38,921 bases of DNA from Lachnospiraceae bacterium (GTDB lineage: Bacteria > Bacillota > Clostridia > Lachnospirales > Lachnospiraceae), in contig JAAWJI010000039.1 in assembly GCA_022796795.1 (NCBI GenBank), positions 1 to 38,921 of the forward strand, read 5' to 3'. Position 1 is the stretch's first letter. Each line of letters begins with the position of its first letter. Below, one piece after another: positions 32,607 through 38,921 of the stretch. A program made the translations under genes and the position numbers. A model generated the notes under the pieces. That model saw only the letters and a list, made by a program, of their open reading frames with translations. It ran no database searches and was not told the origin of the DNA.

Positions 32607-33617
32607 TTACAGCAGATGGATGCCCAGAAGCTCGGCCTCATGGCGCACCTGCTCCGGCCACAGGGAAGCCTGGACCTCGCCAATATGGGCTTTGCGCAGG
32701 AAGAACATGCACAGCCGGGATTGGCCGATGCCGCCGCCTATGGTGTAGGGCAGCTTTTCCTCTAAAACGGCCTTCTGGAAGGGGAGGTTTGCCCGCTCCT
32801 CACAGCCGGCAAGCTTTAACTGTCTCTCTAAAGCGCTGGCGTCCACACGGATTCCCATGGAGGACAGCTCCAGGGCGTGACCCAGCAGGGGATACCAGAC
32901 CAGAATGTCCCCATTCAGGTGCCAGTCGTCGTAGTCCGGGGCCCGGCCATCGTGACGTTCCCCGTTGGAGAGCGTATCGCCGATTTCCATGAGGAACACG
33001 GCGCCCTTTTCCTCTGTGATCCGATCCTCCCGCTCCTTGGGGGTACAATCCGGATACAGGTCCACAAGCTCCTGGGAGGTAATGAAAAAGATCTCCTTGG
33101 GCAGAATCTCTTCTATGTAGTCATAGTGAATCGCCATGTATTTCTCGGTTTTTTTCATGACCTTATAGATGCTGCGCACTGTCTCCATGAGAAAATCCTT
33201 GTTGCGGCTCTCCTGAAGAATGATTTTTTCCCAGTCCCACTGATCCACATAGATAGAATGCACATTGTCCGTATCCTCGTCCCTGCGGATGGCGTTCATG
33301 TCTGTGTAGAGCCCTTCACCAATGTGAAAGCCATACTGTTTCAGGGCGTTGCGCTTCCATTTCGCCAGGGAGTGGACGATCTCGGCGGGCCGGTCCTCCT
33401 GCTCCTTGATGCCGAAGGTGACCGGGCGTTCCACCCCGTTCAGATTGTCATTGAGTCCTGATTCCGGGGTTACAAACAGAGGCGCTGAGACACGCAGAAG
33501 ATACAGCTGCTCGGCCAGGGTTTTCTGAAAAAAGTCCTTTACTTTCTTAATGGCAATCTGTGTATCATAGAGGGACAGCGCAGGCTGATATCCCTCGGGC
33601 AGATAAAAATGTTCCAT
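32607..33617 (-). CDS. asnA: Aspartate-ammonia ligase
   Basis: Makes asparagine from aspartate, ammonia and ATP; a class II tRNA-synthetase-like enzyme. Its 336 residues match AsnA. Hallmarks include FVTPESGLNDNLNGVERPV, LAKWKRNALKQYGF, DAIRRDE-like MNAIRRDEDTDN, VDQWDWEK and the C-terminal GGGIGQSRLCMFFLRKAHIGEVQAS region. GAGGAGGAAGAT precedes the ATG at 33617. A minus-strand TATAAT (complement of 33662-33667) about 45 bases upstream is the likely -10; the -35 is weak. The leader is too short to hold a T-box. Confidence 0.96.
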   Translation of the reverse strand: MEHFYLPEGYQPALSLYDTQIAIKKVKDFFQKTLAEQLYLLRVSAPLFVTPESGLNDNLNGVERPVTFGIKEQEDRPAEIVHSLAKWKRNALKQYGFHIGEGLYTDMNAIRRDEDTDNVHSIYVDQWDWEKIILQESRNKDFLMETVRSIYKVMKKTEKYMAIHYDYIEEILPKEIFFITSQELVDLYPDCTPKEREDRITEEKGAVFLMEIGDTLSNGERHDGRAPDYDDWHLNGDILVWYPLLGHALELSSMGIRVDASALERQLKLAGCEERANLPFQKAVLEEKLPYTIGGGIGQSRLCMFFLRKAHIGEVQASLWPEQVRHEAELLGIHLL

Positions 33618-33839
33618 AATCTTCCTCCTCGTTCCTGTATATCTGTTTCACATTTAACGTAATTATAGCAGAGATTTGAAAAAAGAAAAGAAAAACTTTT
33701 TCCTGCATAGATTTTACGCCTGAATTGTGATATATTTATTACAGCAACAATACCATTGACTTCTTTTGGAATCCATTTTACAGAATTAGATAAGATTAAA
33801 GAATAGGGTTCCCATGCATCACAGAGCAGGGGATAACAG
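33618..33839. other. Intergenic region upstream of asnA, little seen
   Basis: Apart from the asnA ribosome binding site and TATAAT box (minus strand, 33662-33667), this A/T-rich stretch shows no open frame or clear structure. It ends at the bidirectional terminator of the cold-shock gene. Confidence 0.4.
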
Positions 33840-33874
33840 AAAAAAGGAACTGCCATGCGGACAGTTCCTTTTTT
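33840..33874. terminator. Bidirectional terminator downstream of csp
   Basis: AAAAAAGGAACTG (33840-33852) and CAGTTCCTTTTTT (33862-33874) are perfect 13-base complements around a nine-base loop. Each strand ends in six T, so it can work in both directions. It serves the minus-strand cold-shock gene. Confidence 0.88.
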
Positions 33875-33961
33875 AATCTGCTTCTTACAATTCTGCTTAA
33901 TTCCTTATAAAAACGAGTCGTCTATATAATAGAAATAAAGGCACACTGAATAAAATGCGGA

Positions 33962-34162
33962 TTATAATTTTGTAACGTTGGTAGCCTGAGGTCCCTTTGC
34001 TCCGTTTACTACCTCAAACTCAACTTCCTGACCCTCTTCCAGGGACTTGAAGCCTTCCATGTTCAACCCAGAGTAGTGAACGAACACGTCGTTGCCTTCC
34101 TCATCAGAAATGAAGCCATAACCTTTCTGATTGTTGAACCATTTTACTGTACCTCTGTTCAT
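33962..34162 (-). CDS. Cold-shock domain protein
   Basis: A 66-residue single OB-fold RNA chaperone of the CspA family. RNP1 (KGYGFI) and RNP2 (VFVHYS) are intact, and the start [18 protein letters not shown] is standard. TTTGGAGGTATCATC precedes the ATG. A 5' untranslated region of about 50 nt follows its promoter. It likely binds mRNA in cold or stationary phase and ends at the bidirectional terminator. The particular csp paralogue cannot be named. Confidence 0.96.
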   Translation of the reverse strand: MNRGTVKWFNNQKGYGFISDEEGNDVFVHYSGLNMEGFKSLEEGQEVEFEVVNGAKGPQATNVTKL

Positions 34163-34218
34163 GATGATACCTCCAAAATAATTAAATGTCTGCGCTGCAC
34201 TATTGCAACTTCTTAAAG

Positions 34219-34256
34219 AGTATCACAGAATAGTTCGGCTGTCAATGAAATTTCAT
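34219..34256 (-). promoter_or_regulatory. Promoter of the cold-shock gene with adjacent palindrome
   Basis: On the minus strand TTGACA (complement of 34240-34245) and GATACT (complement of 34219-34224) are 15 bases apart. The short spacing may be compensated by TGT just before the -10 (extended -10 form). The 12-bp palindrome ATGAAATTTCAT (34245-34256) abuts the -35 and faces the divergent M23 gene. Confidence 0.55.
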
Positions 34257-34313
34257 GACTAAAAGAAAGTCTTTTTTCATAGGATAAAACAACAGAAAAT
34301 ACGGGAAAAATGG

Positions 34314-35381
34314 ATGAAAAGAGAGAAAATATTGTGGACCGGGATTTGTCTGGAGCTGCTGGTGCTCTCGGTCTTTTTCGGCAGCCTGATGCGGGAGAAA
34401 AGCTGGGAGCAGGAACAAAGGCTGGCCAGCTCGCAGGAGGTGACGGCGGAAAAGGATTACATTAAGTGGGTGGACTTTAACGTGACGGCGGAAGCCTTGG
34501 CCAAAAGCTACGCCTATGATGTGGACACCTGGGAACAGCCTGTGCACCTGTGCTGGATTCAGCTTTTAGCCTACGCAGCGGCCAGAACCGGCGGCGATTT
34601 TTCCAGGCAGAGCCAGGCGGAGACCTATCTGGAGGAGGCTGCCCAGGCCCTTTTAGATGGAAAGACCATGGAGGAGCTGACTGGAGAGCTGAAATATTAC
34701 GACTATTATCTGGAAGCCTATACGGCGGTGCTGGGGGGTCTGGTAGGAGAATACCAGGCGGAAACCGAGGAGGGATGGGAAAATCGTTATGGTCTCAAGG
34801 CATATTTGCCCATAGCAAAAAACTTTCCCTACAGCGACTATGATGATTTTGGCGCCAGCAGAAGCTACGGCTATCGGCGGCCTCATCTGGGGCATGATAT
34901 GATGGGGCAGGTGGGAACGCCCATTGTGGCAGTGGAGTCTGGCTACGTGGAGGCCCTGGGCTGGAATCAGTACGGAGGCTGGCGGATCGGAATACGCAGC
35001 TTCGACAAAAAGCGTTATTATTATTATGCCCATCTGCGCCAGGGCTTTCCCTATGCTCTGGATTTGGAGGAGGGCAGCGTGGTACAGGCAGGAGATGTGA
35101 TCGGGTATATGGGGCATACAGGATACAGCACAAAGGAGGATGTAAATAATATTGAGATTACCCACCTGCATTTTGGAATCCAACTGATCTTTGACGAATC
35201 CCAAAAAGACGGGAATCAGGAGATCTGGATCAATCCCTATGAGCTTGTGCGCTTTTTGTACCGGAACCGCTGTGAGACTGCCCGCAACGATGAGACGAAA
35301 GAGTGGAAACGGATCTATGAGATCCGGGACCCGGCCTGTGAGGCTTTTGAGCAGGCCCAAAATGACAAATCCGATCCGTGA
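34314..35381 (+). CDS. M23 family peptidase, membrane-anchored
   Basis: A LytM/lysostaphin-type zinc endopeptidase expected to cut peptidoglycan cross-bridges outside the cell. An N-terminal membrane anchor (about 7-25) precedes a helical region of about 130 residues. The C-terminal domain starts near 185. Zinc ligands are H191 and D195 (HLGHD) and H286 in HLH (284-286), with a further active-site His near 240 (YAHLRQ). It has 355 residues. The ribosome binding site is weak (GGGAAAA). Sporulation or cell-wall remodelling roles are common for this architecture, but the role here is inferred. Confidence 0.85.
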   Translation: MKREKILWTGICLELLVLSVFFGSLMREKSWEQEQRLASSQEVTAEKDYIKWVDFNVTAEALAKSYAYDVDTWEQPVHLCWIQLLAYAAARTGGDFSRQSQAETYLEEAAQALLDGKTMEELTGELKYYDYYLEAYTAVLGGLVGEYQAETEEGWENRYGLKAYLPIAKNFPYSDYDDFGASRSYGYRRPHLGHDMMGQVGTPIVAVESGYVEALGWNQYGGWRIGIRSFDKKRYYYYAHLRQGFPYALDLEEGSVVQAGDVIGYMGHTGYSTKEDVNNIEITHLHFGIQLIFDESQKDGNQEIWINPYELVRFLYRNRCETARNDETKEWKRIYEIRDPACEAFEQAQNDKSDP

Positions 35382-35420
35382 GACGCTATCCAGTCTGTGA
35401 GATAATTCAATCCGTCAGAC

Positions 35421-35449
35421 TTGTCGGCCATATAAATATGCGCTATACT
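35421..35449 (+). promoter_or_regulatory. Promoter of the amidohydrolase gene
   Basis: TTGTCG (35421-35426) and TATACT (35444-35449) have 17-base spacing, with a start near 35456 and ATG at 35489. Confidence 0.7.
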
Positions 35450-35488
35450 ATAGGTCAGAGAAAAAGAAGTATGGAGTGACGAAGGAAA

Positions 35489-36349
35489 ATGTTTGGAGAA
35501 TGTCATGCCCATATGATTATGGACGGGATAAATTATAAGGCGGCTGTGGCCCTGCACCGGGAGGGAGTGCAGGATCATGTGGTCCGCCGCAGGCTTAGGG
35601 CCTGGCAGGAGGCGGGAGTTTCCTTTGTCCGGGATGGAGGAGATGCCTTAGGAGTATCTCTGCGGGCCCGGGAGCTGGCGTCGGAATACGGGATTGATTA
35701 CCGCACTCCGGTGTTTGCCATCCACAAAAAGGAACACTACGGCAAAATTGTAGGAAGGGCTTTTGAGGACCTGGGGGAATATCGGGAATTGGTTCGTCAG
35801 GTGCGCTGTCTGGGAGGAAACTTTATTAAAATTATGATCAGCGGGATCATGGATTTTGACCGGTTTGGGGTTTTAAGCGAGCCGGGACTGGAAGCTTGGG
35901 AAATTCGGGAGATGATCCAGATTGCCCATGAGGAGGGGTTCGCGGTTATGATTCACGGTAACGGAGCCAGGCAGGTGTCAGCGGCCCTTGAGGCCGGGGC
36001 GGACAGCATTGAGCACGGAAACTATCTCACAGAGGAGGTGCTCTGTCAGCTTTCAGAGAGCCGGACAGTCTGGGTTCCCACTCTGGCCCCCACAGGGAAT
36101 CTGCGGGGCTGCGGCCGCTTCTCAGAGGAGGCTGTGAATGAGATCCTGGAATGTCAGATTGAAAATGTGCGTCGGGGGGCTGAGCTTGGAGCATGTATCG
36201 GGCTTGGCAGTGACGCCGGGGCCTACCGGGTTTTCCACGGACAGGGATTGTTGGATGAATACGCTTATATGCGGCAGGCAGTGCCGGACGAGAAGGCGCT
36301 GGAGGACATGCTTCGGGAGGCGGAGAAACGGATTCGAAGCTTATTTTGA
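35489..36349 (+). CDS. Amidohydrolase-superfamily protein
   Basis: A metal-dependent hydrolase of 286 residues with the TIM-barrel ligands in order: H6/H8 (ECHAHM), a Lys-containing strand (FIKIMISG), His in VMIHGNG, His in SIEHGNYL and Asp in GLGSDAGA. It is shorter than most family members because it lacks the small N-terminal beta-sandwich and starts directly at the HxH strand. It resembles the imidazolonepropionase/prolidase-like amidohydrolases; the substrate is unknown. AAGGAAA precedes the ATG. truA follows within about 95 bases. Confidence 0.85.
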   Translation: MFGECHAHMIMDGINYKAAVALHREGVQDHVVRRRLRAWQEAGVSFVRDGGDALGVSLRARELASEYGIDYRTPVFAIHKKEHYGKIVGRAFEDLGEYRELVRQVRCLGGNFIKIMISGIMDFDRFGVLSEPGLEAWEIREMIQIAHEEGFAVMIHGNGARQVSAALEAGADSIEHGNYLTEEVLCQLSESRTVWVPTLAPTGNLRGCGRFSEEAVNEILECQIENVRRGAELGACIGLGSDAGAYRVFHGQGLLDEYAYMRQAVPDEKALEDMLREAEKRIRSLF

Positions 36350-36442
36350 TCTGTGAGAAAGCCGGGGGATCAGAGACCGAAAGATTGGTCAGTGAGAGTC
36401 GGGGGTACTGGGGATATGGGATTTACAGGAGGAAGAAATACG

Positions 36443-37201
36443 ATGCTTCAGAATTATAAATTGCTGATTCAATATGAGGGAACGCGGTATAAGGGGTGGC
36501 AGAGCCAGGAGACCACGGAGCAGACTATTCAGGGGAAGCTTACCAGGATCCTGGAGCGAATGACTGGGGAGACAGTGGATCTTCAGGGGGCGGGCCGCAC
36601 AGACGCAGGGGTTCATGCCCGGGGACAGGTTGCCCATGTCAGGCTGAACACCCGGAAAAGCCCGGAGGAGATCCGGGATTATCTGAATCAATATCTGCCG
36701 GAGGACATTGTGGTGCTGGAGGCAGCCCCTGCGGACAGCCGCTTTCACAGCCGCCTTCATGCGGTGCGAAAAACCTATGTATACCGGATCTGGAACAGCA
36801 AGATTCCCGATGTGTTTGCCAGGCGCTATACAGCCATGCTGGAGGAGCCCCTGGATGTGTCCGCCATGAAGGAGGCGGCTGCTTATCTGACGGGAACCCA
36901 TGATTTCCAATCCTTCTGCACCAAAAAGAAGACAAAAAAATCCACGGTGCGCACCGTGGAAGAGATTCGGATTGAGAGAGAGGGACCTGAGGTACGCCTG
37001 ACGTTTACGGGAAACGGGTTTTTGTATCATATGGTGCGGATTCTCACAGGAACGCTCACAGAGGTGGGGCTCCATCAGCGCTGGCCCTGGGAGATGCCAG
37101 AGATTTTGGCTGCCAGGAGCAGAGAAAAAGCCGGCATGCTGATGCCGGCTAAAGGGCTTACTCTGTGGAATATTGAATATCCAAAACGCCCTCATGGTTA
37201 A
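36443..37201 (+). CDS. truA: tRNA pseudouridine synthase A
   Basis: Modifies uridines 38-40 of the tRNA anticodon arm. ATG 36443 follows ACAGGAGGAAG; the frame is open back to 36353 without support. The catalytic Asp is D54 in GAGRTDAGVHARGQ. KTYVYRIWN, HDFQSFC and GNGFLYHMVRI are conserved. Its 252 residues are normal. It ends before a convergent PHP gene, with no clear terminator between them. Confidence 0.95.
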   Translation: MLQNYKLLIQYEGTRYKGWQSQETTEQTIQGKLTRILERMTGETVDLQGAGRTDAGVHARGQVAHVRLNTRKSPEEIRDYLNQYLPEDIVVLEAAPADSRFHSRLHAVRKTYVYRIWNSKIPDVFARRYTAMLEEPLDVSAMKEAAAYLTGTHDFQSFCTKKKTKKSTVRTVEEIRIEREGPEVRLTFTGNGFLYHMVRILTGTLTEVGLHQRWPWEMPEILAARSREKAGMLMPAKGLTLWNIEYPKRPHG

Positions 37202-37248
37202 AGGCGTCAAAGGGCCATAGACCCGCTGCAGTGTCCCACGGACGGATT

Positions 37249-37983
37249 TCAGACCTGGGCTTCCAGAGGGAATGCATTCACATAGGGCTTAAGCCGAAGG
37301 GGATCTCCATTGACCAGAAGATGCTCCGGAAAATGCAGCTCCTCCAAAAGCTCCAGGGCTAGGGTGTGATTTCCCACATCCGTGTCTACGTGGGCGTCGC
37401 TTCCTATAACAATGGGCGCTTCATACTGCATGCACAGCTTCAGCATTTCTATATCCAGATCCCGGGAGCCCTGGCGGGAGCCGCCGGGACGAAGAGAGCT
37501 GTTGTTTAGCTCCAGCAGTACGCCGTATTCTCTGGCAGCCTGTACCACGGCAACGTAATCCAGGGGATAGCGGCCGTCATCCGGGTGGCCGATAATATTT
37601 ACATAGGGATTTTTCATGGCGTTCAGCACGGCAGCCGTATTTTCCTCCCTGGTTCCCGGATAGAAGCAGGGGGTGTGGAGGCTGGCAATGGCAATGTCCA
37701 TGCGCTTTAAGTTGGGAAGATCCAGGTCCACGTTTCCTGCCGAATCCAGGATATTCAGCTCTACGCCCAGCAGGAGGGGGACTTCATAGGCCAGACGGTT
37801 CACTACCTTCAGGTTGTGGAAATAAAAATCATGGCAGGTACCAGGCATGCGGGGCGCATGCTCTGTGATGGCTAAAAGCTTCAGACCTTTTCTGGCGGCA
37901 GCCCGGACATTCTCCTGTATGGTGCTGTAGGCATGGCCGCTGGCCAGGGTATGTGTATGAGTATCCAGTACGTCTCTTAACAT
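37249..37983 (-). CDS. PHP-domain phosphoesterase (YcdX-like)
   Basis: A trinuclear-metal hydrolase of the PHP family, 244 residues. Metal ligands are visible in order: DTHTHTLASGHAY (H9, H11, H17), ITEHAPRMPG, GVELNI, ASLHTP, IIGHPDDGRY and GSDAHV. YcdX-type members hydrolyse phosphate esters, but the substrate here is unknown. AGGAGTG precedes the ATG at 37983. It is divergent from the truncated binding-protein gene. Confidence 0.9.
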   Translation of the reverse strand: MLRDVLDTHTHTLASGHAYSTIQENVRAAARKGLKLLAITEHAPRMPGTCHDFYFHNLKVVNRLAYEVPLLLGVELNILDSAGNVDLDLPNLKRMDIAIASLHTPCFYPGTREENTAAVLNAMKNPYVNIIGHPDDGRYPLDYVAVVQAAREYGVLLELNNSSLRPGGSRQGSRDLDIEMLKLCMQYEAPIVIGSDAHVDTDVGNHTLALELLEELHFPEHLLVNGDPLRLKPYVNAFPLEAQV

Positions 37984-38124
37984 GTTTTACACTCCTCTTT
38001 TCTCCCAGCATTTTATCACATGTTTTTCCTGAATACAAGCGCGTCCATGGCAAAAACAGAAAGGCAGTCACCTTTTTTTGATTCCCCCATATCATATAGC
38101 ATTAGAAAGAAGGAGGATGAAGTT

Positions 38125-38685
38125 ATGAGAAAGAAATTGCTTACCGCAGCGCTCTGCATGGTCATGGCCTGTGGGCTTTGCGCCTGCGGAAATGGGGAGG
38201 ATGGCAGTACCCAGGCAGAGCTTCAGAAGGTAACACTCAATGAGGTGGCCCACTCGATTTTCTATGCGCCACAGTATGTGGCAATCGAGGAGGGCTATTT
38301 TGCGGAAGAAGGGATTGAGCTGGATTTGGTTACGGGCTTTGGAGCAGATAAGACCATGACCGCCGTTCTCTCCGGAGAAGCGGATATCGGTTTCATGGGA
38401 TCAGAGGCCTCCATCTATGTGTACAGTCAGAATCCCGACGATTACATCGTAAACTTTGCACAGCTTACCCAGCGGGCCGGTAATTTCCTGGTGGCCAGGG
38501 AGCCCATGCCGGATTTTACCTGGGAGGATCTGAAGGGGAAACAGGTGCTGGGAGGACGGAAAGGCGGTATGCCGGACCACGATGTAACATGGGAACACAT
38601 CAGAGGGATTTATGAGTGGACAAGCCGGAAAGCCCCGGATTTAAAGGTTTTTAAATATGAGGAAAAGGTTGTTTCCGTCTCATAG
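38125..38685 (+). pseudogene. NMT1/SsuA-type substrate-binding lipoprotein, truncated
   Basis: This is the receptor of an ABC importer of the NMT1/ThiY/TauA type. The signal peptide MRKKLLTAALCMVMACGLCA is followed by a lipobox Cys (CAC) and an intact N-terminal lobe: NEVAHSIFYAPQYVAIEEGY, GADKTMTAVLSGEADIGFMG, LGGRKGGMP. After residue 152 or so the sequence no longer resembles the family, and it stops after about 186 residues instead of about 330. The tail (TWEHIRGIYEWTSRKAPDLK) is unrelated as far as I can see. The second lobe is lost, and no permease or ATPase follows. AAGAAGGAGG sets ATG 38125. Confidence 0.75.
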
Positions 38686-38776
38686 CATAACTACATTTAC
38701 TCACTTTGCCAGAAGAAGGACAGGCCAAGACTGGGAGCCTCTCAAAATCTATATGGGGCGCTCACTAAAATACTGT

Positions 38777-38819
38777 TGTAAAATATGCTGTTGAATTTTA
38801 CATCAAATCAGGGTATACT
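38777..38819 (+). promoter_or_regulatory. Promoter and palindromic operator of the antitoxin gene
   Basis: TTGAAT (38791-38796) and TATACT (38814-38819) are 17 bases apart. TGTAAAAT (38777-38784) and ATTTTACA (38795-38802) form an 8-bp inverted repeat spanning the -35, a plausible autorepression site of the antitoxin. The rest of 38686-38844 shows no gene. Confidence 0.65.
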
Positions 38820-38844
38820 AAAGGTAAGAAAGGAGAATGTGATT

Positions 38845-38921
38845 ATGCCGAATATCAAACCAATCTCTGATTTGAGGAATTACAGTGATGTGCTCCGTGA
38901 CGTATCTGTGGGCGCACCGGT
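38845..38921 (+). CDS. Phd/YefM-type antitoxin, partial (cut by window end)
   Basis: The first 25 codons read MPNIKPISDLRNYSDVLRDV and then SVGAPV, the N-terminal DNA-binding motif of Phd/YefM antitoxins, which bind their own promoter and neutralise a toxin usually encoded next. AAAGGAG precedes ATG 38845. A partner toxin (RelE/Doc/YoeB type) would be expected beyond the window. The identification rests on a short stretch. Confidence 0.75.
   Translation, partial: MPNIKPISDLRNYSDVLRDVSVGAP

Noticed and set aside
33618..33840. T-box leader for asnA
   Set aside because: The -10 box lies only about 45 bases from the start codon, and no T-box sequence or terminator/antiterminator pair is seen on the minus strand.

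Overview
The window looks like a Firmicutes genome of the Lachnospiraceae / Clostridium XIVa type, of moderate GC. The reasons are strong AGGAGG ribosome binding sites, many TTGNNN-N17-TATACT promoters, lipoprotein signal peptides on the solute-binding proteins, a bifunctional Rel, a type I-alpha glutamine synthetase followed by an ANTAR protein, DAP aminotransferase (dapL) lysine synthesis, AsnA, a DUF378 protein and a DegV protein. This placement is inferred from gene content, not from a marker search.

Region 1 (1-6400) is a sugar-acid cluster: a FadR-type GntR regulator, a UroD-superfamily protein, a D-galactonate dehydratase (dgoD), a tripartite tricarboxylate transporter (TctC, TctA), a KDPG/KDPGal aldolase and a KDG kinase. 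Only the regulator and dgoD look whole. The UroD gene has an in-frame TAG at codon 15. TctC is frameshifted at its start and loses its 3' end. TctB and the first part of TctA are missing. The aldolase lacks a block of about 45 residues, and the kinase survives only as its 3' part in two frames. The regulator has a TTGACA-N17-TATACT promoter overlapped by a perfect 15-bp palindrome, with a related site before the UroD gene.

Region 2 (6400-13660) is an Opp/Dpp peptide ABC transporter operon (oppD, oppF, binding protein, oppB, oppC) plus an M24 Xaa-Pro peptidase, a peptide uptake and cleavage unit. A terminator-like hairpin follows its promoter closely, and further hairpins lie between genes.

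Region 3 (13660-21530) is mostly housekeeping: apt, rel, folC, pheA, a DegV protein and a YkvI-type membrane protein. A structured non-coding segment lies between the last two. Region 4 (21490-25205) holds a second UroD-superfamily methyltransferase-like gene (minus), a divergent AraC regulator and an MFS carrier (minus). The space between the first two contains a purine-rich 32-bp tandem repeat in which every unit carries a ribosome-binding-like run and an ATG.

Region 5 (25340-37990) holds tRNA-Pro(GGG), a DUF378 protein, a superoxide dismutase, an aldo-keto reductase, glnA with an ANTAR protein, dapF-dapL and a small six-cysteine protein. It continues with asnA, a cold-shock protein, an M23 peptidase, an amidohydrolase, truA and a PHP phosphoesterase. 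Region 6 (38000-38921) has a truncated NMT1-type binding lipoprotein with a foreign-looking tail, then the start of a Phd/YefM-type antitoxin cut by the window end.

The points most worth following are the 32-bp repeat leader before the AraC gene, the eroded galactonate operon with its amber codon, the glnA-ANTAR pair, and the unassigned structured leaders.
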